DNA of 64,000 nucleotides, from NCBI RefSeq assembly GCF_958298935.1, contig NC_084921.1, forward strand, positions 44,921,001 to 44,985,000, written 5' to 3'. The notes below the pieces were generated by a model. That model was not told where the DNA came from, did no database searches, and worked only from the letters and a program-made list of their open reading frames with translations. A program made the position numbers and the translations under genes. Positions 14,273 through 25,549 of the stretch are shown here, one piece after another. Position 1 is the first letter of the stretch. Each line of letters opens with the position of its first letter. Source of the DNA: Phragmites australis. Lineage: Eukaryota > Streptophyta > Magnoliopsida > Poales > Poaceae.

Positions 14273-17071
14273 CTACTTATTTGCTAGAGATGAGTCCATA
14301 ACACTGCATGACTTGTCCATGAACTGCAAAAGTGCAGAAGAACAATATTAGGGTAGGAATCATGAATAGATAGAAACCAGATCATGGATATGAATGTAAC
14401 TACTTGAGATAGGCAATAGTAAGGAGGTGAAAATCAAGATCCAGTCTTCACAAAAAAACAGAGAAACTACTATTCTATTGGAGCAGCAGAAGCTAATTTC
14501 CAAACAAATATGGCTATGGTAACAATACTCTCAGACTGCAACTGTCTCCTATGGTCTGAATTTGAGCAGGGCATAAAAGCATATATGATCCAAGCAAGAT
14601 AATTATAGCAAAGTTATTAACACAAGTTCTTATGCATCATCTAAAAGTGATATGCTCGTCTCTTGACCTCTGAGATGTCTTAAATTCAATTCCCGGAACC
14701 AAGAGTGTTACACAGCAACCTCTAAATAGTGGAAGAGCCCAATACCATAGACCCAACAAGCGTTATAAGAAGCCTAATCCCCTATCCACCCCACCTTTTG
14801 GAGGAACTGGACTAGCTACTTGAAGATTTATTTTCTTAACCTCCTCGTGCTAAAAACACAAATATAGCATGGCCTCAACGGCAAGTATCAGCACAGTGCA
14901 GGAGTATGCTTGCCTGAACAAGACCAGGTCTGGTCCTAGTCTCTCTGACAGGTTAAATGGTCAGAATAGCTGGTCTAACACCAGCACTAACTTTTTTTGT
15001 AACTGTACCCTGGTCTCCAACAGGTACAGCTCTTTTCTAAAACCACAGCCTAGGCAATGAATCCATTGATTCAAAATCTATAGCCAAGTAAGCAGTCTTA
15101 AAGGTGGTTCAATTATCATCTTGATTTCTTTCTTCAAATTATATATGTATGTTTTTTAACTATTCATAATAGCTGACATAAGAGACTGATGTATCCCAAA
15201 TTCCCAATACTATTAGGGATACCAGATTGCTCGTGAAATGTTAGATAGAGGGACATAACCAGTGTATGCGTGGCTCTACTCAGCAAGTTTGCTCTATACA
15301 GGATGGTGACAAACACCAGCAGATACAGAAAAAGTGCATGATACCTGCAATGTTTAATGTGCAACTACACAACATGCTTTGATGGCTTAACTAATCTTTC
15401 TCAGGATGTCACTGCAAACAATTTTGAATATCGCTAGTTGGCCACATATTTATGAATCTTGTAACAACTGCAGGGGAAACACTGAACTAAAATCCCTTCT
15501 GATGATTGTTGGCAGACTAGAAGGTTATGTTGTGAAGAAAATCGCATTAACAGAGACTTGGAGTTTATTGTCAAATATTTCATACAAATAGTGCATCGCA
15601 AAAAGAAAACATACGGAAAGTCCGAAGCTGAAGCATTACCTTTTTCATGGAATGTAACTCCCGTCCAAAAGGCTCTAGGAACTTCATATCTATATCAAGG
15701 GGCCAAATCTGCATACAAGGAAAAAATTAGTAAATTCTTAAAATTTTGTATAACTCACTTTAATTCGTCTCCATTTTCTTTCATATAGGTGACAACTATG
15801 CACACACTTCAATATTCCAAATTATTGTCAACATACAGTAGAGAGTAAAAAGCCAAGCCCTGCAGGGCTATACATGTGACAGGCTAAAAGTACGATGCAT
15901 TCAAATACTCAAACACGATGATGTGAGCTAATTTATAGAATGCATTCGGCAACTTTGAGCAATTTACAAGATCTTGCACTTGCCAAGTAAAAGAGAAACA
16001 AGAGAAAAGGTTGTGATCTCCCATATCACAACAAACAAAGCGAACGATGACACCATAAAAGTATACGACTAAAATAAGGGGTAAAAAGGACAACATGAGC
16101 ATGAAGGTAGAACTACAGTACAAGACCCATAATTGACCTTTCAAACGTCTCCAGAAGGTTCATTTTTTTTAGGAAATAATGCAGGTAGAAATACTACAGT
16201 AAAATACAAAATATACAGCAGTTCCAGCCATCATCAGAAGTTACAGGCTAGTTTCCCACAACCAAAGCAACATCCTTAATTCCACGAATACTTTCGGATA
16301 ACTAAATTCAGTGTTTCTTTCTTGTTATTTGTGCTACAACGAAATGACTAATTCGACCACACAATCTATCAAATAGCAGGCATGGCACAACAATTGATGA
16401 TCAAATCAACGATCAATCACAGGCACATAACTTCCAATCAACACACAGAACTGAGCGAAATCAGCCACGAGTACCATCACGAAACAGCCTTAACATCATC
16501 CAATAACTAATAGCTACATCAATCATCCAATAACTAATAGCTACATCAATCACATATGAATCACAATCGAATTCCTAAGATACTGCGAGCAGGTTATGGA
16601 TTCGTACCTTGAGCCCCATGAGCCGCAGCGGAGCCTGCTGCCCGGGCACGATGCACTCCGGCCCGGCCGCCTCCGCGATCGCCTCCATGGCCAGCCCCTC
16701 CCCAATCGGATCCGGATGCTGCGGAGCAACCAACCAGCCTCCAAAATTAGCCTTCCCGCACCTAACCAAACCAAACCAAACCAAACCGCAACCAAGCTGG
16801 GGCGTACCTTCATGACGGCGAGGGCGTAGGCGGCAGAATCGTCCCGCGTGGCGACGCGGAGTACGGGGGCGTGGTGGATGCGCGGGACGGGGCGGATCCC
16901 CTGCCCCGCGGCGGTGGCCGCGACGCGCCAGGGAGCGTCGTCGCCCGCGAGGAGCGGCCGCTTGGATGTCCCAGCGTGAGGGGAGATGGACGACGCCGCG
17001 GCCGCAGAGGAGGCGGTGGTGGCCGCCGGGAGGGCGGCCGGGGAGGAGGTGGTGGTGGTGAGGGACGCCAT
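14273..17071 (-). CDS. Small conserved protein, probably plastid-targeted, function unknown
   Basis: Four exons in transcription order: 17071-16808, 16718-16608, 15708-15640 and 14323-14273. All junctions are GT-AG in phase 0, giving 164 residues. The first about 50 residues (MASLTTTTSSPAALPAATTA...) are Ser/Thr/Ala-rich and lack acidic residues, typical of a chloroplast transit peptide. The conserved-looking core is EGLAMEAIAEAAGPECIVPG, QQAPLRLMGLK, then IWPLDIDMKFLEPFGRELHS and FMDKSCSVMDSSLANK at the C-terminus. I recall similar sequences among uncharacterised plant proteins but cannot attach a function. There are no membrane helices, metal sites or catalytic motifs. The last exon has only 17 codons. 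It lies 1.3 kb from the one before, so an automatic model could easily miss it. Confidence 0.8.
16764..16787. repeat. (AACCA)n microsatellite in intron 1 of the plastid-protein gene
   Basis: Almost five copies of a 5-bp unit lie in the 89-bp first intron, about 45 bp before the acceptor of exon 2 on the minus strand. Confidence 0.9.
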
Positions 17072-17654
17072 CGGAGAGGATAAGGCGGAGGAGGGGCGAG
17101 GAAGCGTTCCGTTTGCGTGTTGGGCTCGCTCGTTGGGGGAGGCGAGGCGAGAGACGGGAGGGGGGAGGAAAGGGAACTTTTATTAACGGGGCGGGGTGGG
17201 GTCGAGTTGGTCGGTCCGACCCGACGCGGTGCGTGTGGTTCTGAGAAGGGGGCGGGCGGGGTGGGTTGTTGCGTCGCTGAGTCGATGGCGTGTGGGGCCG
17301 GGGCTTTGTTCCGATCGCTGAGTTAAAGACCTGTTTGTTGGGGGTTTTCTCTGACTAGTTCTGTGCTCATACGGTGCTAAGATATTTTTATTCAAACACG
17401 TTTGATATTATTACGATAATATAAAATAAGGAGAAAAACTATCCTTATAGAATAGTTGTATAATAAAAAGTTATATATATTAAAGTGATAGTCTAAATTG
17501 TTTCACTATAAACATACTTACAAATAAATATAAATTGTTTCGTGTCAAAAAAAAACAATAAAAAATACTTCGACTATGATGTAAGTACCTCTATGTAGAC
17601 CATATTTTTAGTACACGCCGTACTCTGCTTTGAGCGCTTCTTATTTTTCCTATT
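17072..17654. other. Upstream region of the plastid-protein gene
   Basis: GC-rich for about 270 bp (promoter and 5' UTR of the minus-strand gene expected here), then AT-rich DNA up to the Helitron relic. No TATA box or other element could be assigned with confidence. Confidence 0.35.
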
Positions 17655-18720
17655 GTCATCAGGGGCGATGAGGATTTTGATGTTCTTTCTGACGGTGGCT
17701 CTACACAGCGCAACATATAGCTAGCCATGAGAGAACACTGGCTAGGGGAGATACACGCCGATGTTCGGGATGGTATGTCCCTATGCCATGTTGATTGTCA
17801 TGGCAAAGCTAAGCTTGACAGGAAATTATTGTGAACTGGAAATGAAACATCTCGTCATCAGAGGGGCATAGGGGATCCGAGATAGGAAAACCCTCTTCCT
17901 AGAAGCATCCTGAGCACGATCTCTGCGTCAATAGGATTTCTTTAGAAACCCTGATCACAAGCCTTGACCCGTTGCAAAGTCTGTTGGCGGGGTCAATGTT
18001 TCTGAGCAGTATGATAGGACAGTTAACCTTGAGCTTTAGCATATATAGAGGCAACCCATTTGGGATCAAAGAGTTAAGGAATTTTGGAGGATAGTAGTTT
18101 TGGGAGTCATCTTCAACGCGATCAAAGCTATGGTACTCCATCTCGTCCTCCTAAAAAAGACCAATCATCTTCATATTAATCGTATCCACACACTCATTCC
18201 GTGTGGACAGGATGGCTCTCGACGTGATGTAGTTTGGGTCAGTCAAGATAGCATTGAGCATCGGAAACACGTTCTCTATAAGTTTATCGAGGTATACGTC
18301 ATTTCCTGTATACGGCATGTATATATCATCAGGAAGACGTATATTACCATCATCATTAACCTCCTCGGTGCTATTACCGATGCGCAACAGGCATTCCACA
18401 TATCATAGGTCGCTCTGAACCCTCATGTTACGCACAATCCTTAGGTGTCACATGCACTCCCACATGTAGGACCTACGTAACATCGAATCAACTATCTGAG
18501 ACCTTGACCCCTTTCAAACAACAAGGAGAACCTGTCTAAAGTCACCACCAAAAACAATTATCTTCCCACCGAACGGGACATCTGGTTGACACATTGTGTC
18601 GTGCATGCTGTTGTCCAAGACCTCCACCGCTTGCCTTTTAGTCATGAAGGCTTCATCCCACATAATCAGTGACATCACCTGCAGAAGCTTAGCCATCCCA
18701 CTTTGCAGGCGGAATGTGTT
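17655..18720 (-). pseudogene. Helitron PIF1-like helicase relic
   Basis: Minus-strand remains of the DNA helicase of a Helitron. In order they read MAKLLQVMSLIMWDEAFMTK with RQAVEVLDNSMHD and PFGGKIIVFGGDFRQVL (18514-18705; helicase motifs II and III), then ECLLRIGNSTEEVNDDGNI and AILSTRNECVDTIN (18151-18399), then PPKFLNSLIPNGLPLYMLKL with CPIILLRNIDPANRLCNGSR (17920-18100). Last is a stop-riddled C-terminus with FPVKLSFAMTIN, TIPNIGVYLPSP and VFSHGQLYVALCRATV (about 17665-17850). The Walker A half of the helicase and the whole rolling-circle Rep domain are missing. Frames shift at least three times. Not functional. Confidence 0.92.
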
Positions 18721-18933
18721 TCATGCATTTTGACGATCTCGTTTTGCTTGCCTTTGATCAGGTGTCATACTTGCATAACGCGCTTTATCTCTCGCACGCC
18801 TTACTTCAATTTGCTCATTAGTTAACTTACGAGTGTTCCCAGCAGGGGAAGTAAAAGTCGCACAATCAGCATTGGTTATAGACTCAATTGGATCACATGA
18901 GCTAGAGGGGTCATCTATGCTCAATGCATTTCC
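18721..18933 (-). pseudogene. Helitron protein N-terminal fragment
   Basis: Minus-strand frame reading RKLTNEQIEVRRARDKARYA and SMTPDQRQAKRDRQNA, the basic repeat found near the N-terminus of Helitron Rep/helicase proteins. It abuts the truncated helicase directly, so the Rep domain was lost by an internal deletion. Its upstream continuation is cut at 18933 by the LTR at 18934. Confidence 0.75.
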
Positions 18934-21900
18934 TGTCACGTCCCAAATTCCATAATCGTGTGATTAAGCTTAATCATGCATCATTAGCATCATAATTATT
19001 TTTGAGGTAAATTATTTTGGCGTACTAGAGCACTTTATTTGAAATCAATTAGATGAGAGAGAAAAATTCGGGAGAGAAAAAAATTAAATTCGTAGTTAAA
19101 ATAGACATCTTTCTCTCTAACATGTGGGACCCATCCGGCCCAACCATCTCTCCCTCCACTTGGGAAGCAGCCCCACCTGCTCCTTCACTCCCACTCACGT
19201 GCCTCTCTCCTCTCCCAACCAGCCAAAGCAAGGGAGCTCCCCCTCACTCTCCCTCTCACTCCGTCTCTCATTTCTCCCTTAAATCCGCACTCTAAGAGCC
19301 GAATTAAGGTATGCATGTGGTACCATTGCGATCACAACCTCACAAGTATTCCATTCCTCCAATTTGTTTGCTCATTCCCGAAGGATTTGAGCCGATTTGG
19401 ATGTCTTTTGGTGTTAGAGTTGAAAAGTGAAGAACACCGGAGCTCTTCTATTTTCCACCGTTTTCTCCTTATCCCGGCGGTCCCCAACCTCGATAAAGCA
19501 CATTGGGTAAGTCCTCTAGGCTTCCCATGGCTTGGATTCGTATTTGGTTGGTCGAAATCCGAATTTGGAGCTAGGTTGTGAAGTTTGGGTATTTTTGGAT
19601 GTTTTAGACCAAATTTGAGGAATTGGATGAATTTGAGTTAGGAATAGAGTTTCTAGGTTGTTAAATGAGTTATAGAACCCTTTAACTAGCTCAAACATGT
19701 TCCCTTTTGGTTTGGAGAAGATCGCAATTTGTTCCGGATATTTTCCCCCTCAAAACAGTCCAGTTCGGGAGCTTCCCCAGAGTATCTGACATTCTCCGGA
19801 GTCTCCGGGTGAGCCCTAGCCGAAATTAACAGAGAGGGTGCTGCCAGAGAGTCTCCCGGAGTCTCCGGTACCCCGGAGTATCTGGCTTTCACCGGAGTAT
19901 CCGGGTGCACTGTTCATCATCCTCTGCTGATAACTTGTAAAATTCATAATTAATTCATATGAACTCCAAAAATCATGAAACCAATTTTGTTGGTTTTAGA
20001 ATAAACTACTATATCTATTAAAAAGATCCTCAGCCATTAAATGTCGAATTAAATTTTTGAGGCTAATTAATTAGGCTTAAACTTCATTAATTCACCATTA
20101 ATTCTTTACAAGTCCAAAATGGATGAAACCAATTTTGCTAGTCTTCTTATGACTTGTTCTAGTTAGGAAAAATGTTTTCCTACATTTTAAAGCATATTTT
20201 TATAGCATTTATCATTTGTACCTTGTGGCTTAGATTGTTGCATTTTATTTATGCTTATCATTGTGCGTGTTATGTTTCTTAGAACACACCGATCTGTCGA
20301 TCCCGGGGACCGAGGTCGATCCCGAGGCGTCGCACCTTTGTGAACCAGTGCATCAAGACAAACAACTAACATAGTTCACCCATGTCAAATTTGGAAGTCT
20401 CAATTGATGAATATGCATATGTATGTATGCATATGTCGGGTACCCTTGGGTATAACCTATGCCGATTGCATCTTTCTACCTTGGTCAATTATTCAAGTAA
20501 TTTCCTTGTAGCCTAGAGATGGTGTTATGTCTAGATACGAGTACGATATACATGCTTAGCAATGCTTAGGTCTTTCAGTAGAAGTCGAACGACGGTGTTT
20601 TCTGTTGTCCGCGAGTATAGGGATTACTATTGATTACAAATACATGTTGTTGATGAGGTGGTTGGTGGGTGATGAGTATGATACGAGATGTGGGCGGTGT
20701 TAGGGGTGTCGTCTGCCTCGGTGGAAAGTCCAGGGGACAGGTCGGGAGAGGAAACCCGAGCACCATAGACCGCTTGCATCGTTTAAGGCCGATCGTCGGG
20801 GTTGTTGGCTTTAGCACTTACCTTACTCACCACATGCCGATCTAATGGTAAGGCAAGCCAAATAACTTCGCAGCTGTGGATTTGTGGGCGTGAACATCGA
20901 CGATGTGAGCGAGCGGGCTTGTAAGCGGTACTAGTTTGCTCCGAGAGTAGTTCTAGTATCGCCGCGCCGAGCGATGCATGCTCCACACGGTTGGGGCTGG
21001 TTGGGAAAGGTTGTCACGGATACCCCCTTGTGTACACTTTAGCGGTTGGCACAAGTCGTATGGTCCTCGTGTTGTGTGGGTCCAGGAGTATCCCCTGCAG
21101 GGTGTATAAACAGTTTGAACTGCCGTGCTCTCGACCATGAGCATGCTATTGTTTCATCCGTATCGGTCGTAGAGATTTGTTGTGGATTTGTGGTTCGTTT
21201 GTGGTGGTGGTATGAACATGGTGGTTATGTGGGATTGGTCAGAGTTGGTACTTGTTATGCTTTTGATACATATGTTGATTACAATTACTTATGTTCAGTT
21301 GGTGATGCAGGGTAGTGTCATATATGTTGGTCAAGTTAGTTGCACACACATATGTCTAGGTTGCTTACCGCTTTAATTCACTTAACCGTGTTTAATCCTT
21401 GCTACCAGCTAATGCATGATCCTTAGAGTCGAGCTATGTATATGTGCTATATATTGTGTAAGACTTGCAAGTACCTTCGTACTCAGGGTGCTGCCCTTAA
21501 GTTAATGTAGGTTCGCAAGTCGGCGAGGAAGAGGCGGTGTTCGGCTACTTTGTGCCTGTCGATCAGGGTGGCGGGCAGGAGTAGCACACTCTACTCCGAA
21601 CTCAGTATTTTGGTATGGAGCCTAAGGGCATGTGGCTCCATATCCTTTTGTTGTATAGTTTTCTTCCGCTGCGTAGATCTTTGGGTAGTTAGGAGTTGAG
21701 GGGTTTTTGTCTCCTCCTAGCTCGCTTTTGTTATAAATTATTGGAATCAGTTGCATGCTTAATATTTGTAATATAAATATTTATTACTTGCTATTTATTA
21801 AGCTATGTTGTGATGTACTATGTTGGAGGCATGTGTTCCGATCCTTGGACATAAAACACGTGCCGGGACTACCAGAATGGTATTCGGGTTAATCGTCGAG

Positions 21901-21964
21901 GTTGGATTATGAATAATGATCCTCTTGATGATTAATTCGAATACTGTTTGGACGGTTCCTCACA
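18934..21964. mobile_element. Solo LTR, family 1, copy 1 (3.03 kb)
   Basis: Starts TGTCACGTCCC and ends GGACGGTTCCTCACA (TG...CA termini). It is flanked by TTTCC (18929-18933) and TTTTC (21965-21969), a 5-bp target duplication with one mismatch. The same ends and many internal blocks recur in order in the element at 27558-31480, for example CAGGAGTATCCCCTGCAGGG and CGGGCAGGAGTAGCAC. No gag, protease, reverse transcriptase or integrase codons occur inside and no second LTR adjoins, so it is a solo LTR. Very long LTRs of this style are typical of Tekay/Del-type Ty3 chromoviruses in grasses; that assignment is inference. It is inserted within the Helitron relic. Confidence 0.8.
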
Positions 21965-22092
21965 TTTTCTATAGTATTTTTCATCTTAGTTGACACACTT
22001 GGAGTATTGCGTCACAATACGTTTCACGTATTTTGACGATCACATCTTGTTTGCCTCTGCTTCGGTGTCATATTTGCATATCACACCCTATC
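21965..22092 (-). pseudogene. Helitron relic, segment between two LTRs
   Basis: From about 22020 the sequence repeats the pattern seen at 18721 (TATTTTGACGATCACATCTT, GCATATCACACCCTATC), a second, diverged copy of the N-terminal Helitron repeat on the minus strand. It is cut off at 22092 by the next LTR and resumes at 23523. Confidence 0.65.
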
Positions 22093-23522
22093 TATCGGTG
22101 AATCAGGAACCAGGGATCCCCGAGTCCCGAGGCCAGGCCAGCAGTTTGCCACGTTGCGCCCTCCCGCTGGGATCATCTCCGCGAGGTACGAGAAGACTAA
22201 GTCCCGAGAGAGGGTGCTCGGGGCTATGAACAGTGGTCCTCAAGTACCCGAGTTCCCCGATGATCCGCGAAGACCAAGTGTCGGGAAGAAAGTGCTCGGG
22301 GCTATGAACAGTGGCCCCCGAGTACCCAAGTCCCCCGACGACCAGAAAAGCCGAGTACCGGGAAGGGCGTGCTTGGGGCTGCGAACAGCGGCCCCCGAGC
22401 ACCCAAGTACCCCGAGTACCCAAGGAAGTTAGTTCCGGGAGAGAGTGTTCCGGGCCGTGAACAGCGGCCCTCGAGCACTCGGTTCCCTGAGGATCTGAAC
22501 AGTCAATTCCGAGAGAGAGTGCTCGGGACCGTGAACAGTGGCTCTCAAGCACTCGGTTCCCCGAGGACCAAGAAAGGGCATATCCGGGAGAGAGTGCTCG
22601 GGGATGTGAACAGTGACCCCCGAGCACTCGGTTCCCCGACGGCCTAAGAAGTCCTTCGCCGGTGGCCCCCACAGAGGTCCAGCGGTGAGGTGTCAACCAG
22701 TGAAAGGCCCGATGCCACATTTAAGAGGGCGCGTGGCCTGTCATTTCCAACTGCTCCTGCCACGCTCAGTGTCAGTCCCTGCCACATTCTGGTAGGAGGA
22801 CGTGGGGATATTTAATGAACGGATCCCATCCCGCGTCATCCGGCGCGCCTCAGGATAGCATCGCGAGGCCCAAGGCGTCCCGCTTGTCGCTCTGTTGTGT
22901 CAGGCATACAAGACCGGGCGGGCACGCCGGGCTGCTCGGTGGCTGCCCGGTGGGCCCTCTCCACAGCGCCCGTTGCAGAATGCCATCATGACGATCGAGA
23001 CCGGGCAGGGGCGCGGTTTCAACCCTCCGTCACTTCGGGTAGCAGCCTATGATGGTTGCTTTTCCATTTATGGTGTCTTGGAACTCGTGCCCTCCACGCT
23101 ACCGCCGGCGAGTATTTAAGAGGACCCGATCTGGACGGAAAGAGACACACGAAGAATCCCGGACGAAGATCGAAGACAGAAGAACACCTCAGTACAAGCA
23201 CAGAAGCTAAGATCACCGAAGAACAATGAGCCCGAAGCTCTAGGATAGACCAACATTCTTGTAACCAGCAACATCCCTGAGAAACATTCTCAATGCATTT
23301 ATATCATCCACACAGAAGTAGGGTATTACGCTCAATGCGGCCCAAACCTGTCAAAAAACCTCCAGTGCATTTACTGCATTCTGCATCCGATCATTCCATT
23401 CCACCTGCCATTGCATTTACGCTCATTTATTTCACCCGCAAAACAGATTCAGAATCATCCCCCTGGCCGAATCTCAAAGGGGGTCCCTCCGGATCCCTGA
23501 TTTAGGAGTTCACTCTCCGACA
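22093..23522. mobile_element. Solo LTR, family 2 (1.43 kb)
   Basis: Bounded by TATCGGTGAATC and CTCTCCGACA and flanked by a perfect 5-bp duplication CTATC (22088-22092 and 23523-23527). The expected left end is TGTCGG, the inverted partner of CCGACA, so base 2 has mutated from G to A. It contains a block of about six 74-78-bp tandem units, no coding domains, and a 3' part with ordinary LTR-like composition. Removing it rejoins the Helitron sequence on both sides. Confidence 0.85.
22200..22650. repeat. Tandem repeat inside the family 2 LTR
   Basis: About six units with starts near 22214, 22292, 22369, 22445, 22519 and 22594 (periods 74-78 bp). Each has GTGCTCGGGG, a GTGAACAGTGG-like core and CCCGAGCACTCGGTTCCCCGA or a variant. 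The units have diverged, so the array is old. Confidence 0.9.
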
Positions 23523-23760
23523 CTATCATTTGCACATCTTGCTTCTATTTGCTCAGTTGTTAATTCTTGTCTAAGAGCAGTTACATAAGTACATTTTAAT
23601 TTGCTTTGCTCTTTTGGTATGCTATTATAACGCGCCACATCACAATGACGCTTCTTTTCTAGAATGGAATCACATGCAATCATTAGAAATATAGTATTGT
23701 GATAAAGAATGAGCAAAATGTGTAGTTTTGTGATACATATGTCAATCAAAACATAGTTTT
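23523..23760 (-). pseudogene. Helitron N-terminal fragment, continuation
   Basis: Minus-strand frame with ALRQELTTEQIEARCAND, matching the TNEQIEVRRARDKARY segment at 18721. It joins in register with 21965-22092 once the intervening LTR is removed. The rest of the frame (HCDVARYNSIPKEQSK) is unrecognised. Confidence 0.65.
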
Positions 23761-25549
23761 ACGAAACTGCTTCTTAAGAGTGTAGTTTTACGATAGTTTT
23801 TCCAATCATAATTTGGTTTTGTGAAATATACTCATCTCATGTTAAAACCTAAATCATAGTTAAAAATGTATCTTATCTACTTCTCAAAAAGAATCAAATG
23901 ATGGCAACATATAAGTTTTCAAAGTAACTGGCAATTGAACAGAGGAATTTGTTGCTTGATATTGATCATCATGCTTTCTTGAGCTGATATGATATAGGTA
24001 TCTTTTGCCTCTAGTATGAATAATTTTTGTGCAGCCAATCAGTACTTTTGGCAGGAGACATATTTTTCTTGTTGCATGAGTTGGCTCGCTCATTGGATGA
24101 CGTGGATCCACCAATATTGCTATCGTTGACGCCATCTAAAAATACGTATGCATTTAGTTGTGGAGTATTAGATGTGATATTTAGATAGCAGTTAATAAGA
24201 ATTTTTTGTACTCGTGGTGTTGGTTAGGTCTTTGAATGGAGTAAGATCCTTAATTTCTTTATTTGATGTCATCTGCGAGGAAGACAACATGTGATTGATC
24301 TACGCTATATACTTAATAACATCATCAGAATATTGAAAAATAAATAAAATTATCACCAATACACCGGAATCAATGACGAAAGTTGGACGCCTATATATAT
24401 TTTAATTGTGAGTGTTAATTAATATGTAAATTTTTAGTCACGGTGTTTCTGTTTCTGAGAGTGACAGCTACTTGTATTAAGCAGGAAAGGAAGCAACAGG
24501 TATGCATGTCTACATTGCCATTGCTTCAACAGTTCCATTGCTTCAACAATTAATTCACGTCCTACGTTCTACGCTTTTCATAGCATGCATGTAATCTAAA
24601 TACATTACCTCCAAATGGTAAAATTTCCGCTTCAGAAATCTTTCGATATCATCTCACAACAGATCAAAATATCGAATCCTAGATCGAGCATAAGGTAATG
24701 ACTTTTTGTTATAGGCTCAGCTAGTAGTAAAACACATATTCGCTCGTTGTCTTTCCACTTACAGCAGAACGAGGTTGTCTTTCCACTTACAGCAGCAGCA
24801 GTGGCACGTATCTCCTTGTATGCTACTGCGTCCTCAGGAGCTCCTCAAGAAGATGCCTCCGTAGGCTCTGAAACAAACCAACTTACAATGAAGTACAATC
24901 ATTTTTATTACTAAGATGCAATATAAGTTCCTCTAGAAATCATCAGAAAAGATAAAGCAAGAATTTTTCAAGGCAATATTAGAGGGTACAAAAATGTTTC
25001 AAGCTAATATTAGTGCTAAAATCTACACGGAATTGATCATATGGGCTGGAATATTTGAAAAACAAAATAGCAGGCAATGCCTAAAGAAATAAACCCACAG
25101 ACCAACATAAAAAAGTTATGGAATTATCAATGACTTAAAGATAAGTTCACATAAAGCAGTACCATTTGATCACCGAGAGGTTTTACAAGTAGCTAAATTC
25201 ATAACCATTTGTAAGATTGATAACCATAAGGCTAAACAAACCGAATCACTTGTCGTCGGCCGGTCATTCCCCCGTCGCCGCCCTATTCGCTCGTGCGCTC
25301 CGCGTGCGTGGCTGGGCCATCGCTCGCCCGGACGGCCTAGCCAAGTCGAGCTGCGGTTCGGACCGAACTTCATCGGCCTGCTAGGCCAGCCCGACCGCCC
25401 AAAGGCTGCATCCCAGCGGGCCGACCCATATCCAAAGCCCGCTAAACCGGGTAGCCTAACTTGAGTGGGCCAAGTACTGTGCAACTCAGTATTGTGCACC
25501 CTAAGCTCAAGCCTAGCCTTGTCCAAGCCCATTTCAGACCCAATCCCGG
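23761..25549. other. Decayed intergenic DNA
   Basis: A minus-strand frame at 23884-24135 may be more Helitron-derived sequence, but I cannot align it. About 25230-25540 is a GC-rich island full of GGGCC/GGCCC motifs like the one at 10995-11390, probably another member of that repeat. Otherwise nothing was recognised. Confidence 0.35.

Noticed and set aside
22103..22720. 205-codon minus-strand frame
   Set aside because: It spans the tandem repeat of the family 2 LTR. The apparent repeats in the protein are the DNA repeat translated.
25170..25532. 120-codon minus-strand frame in a GC island
   Set aside because: It coincides with the GGCCC-rich repeat and is not protein-like.
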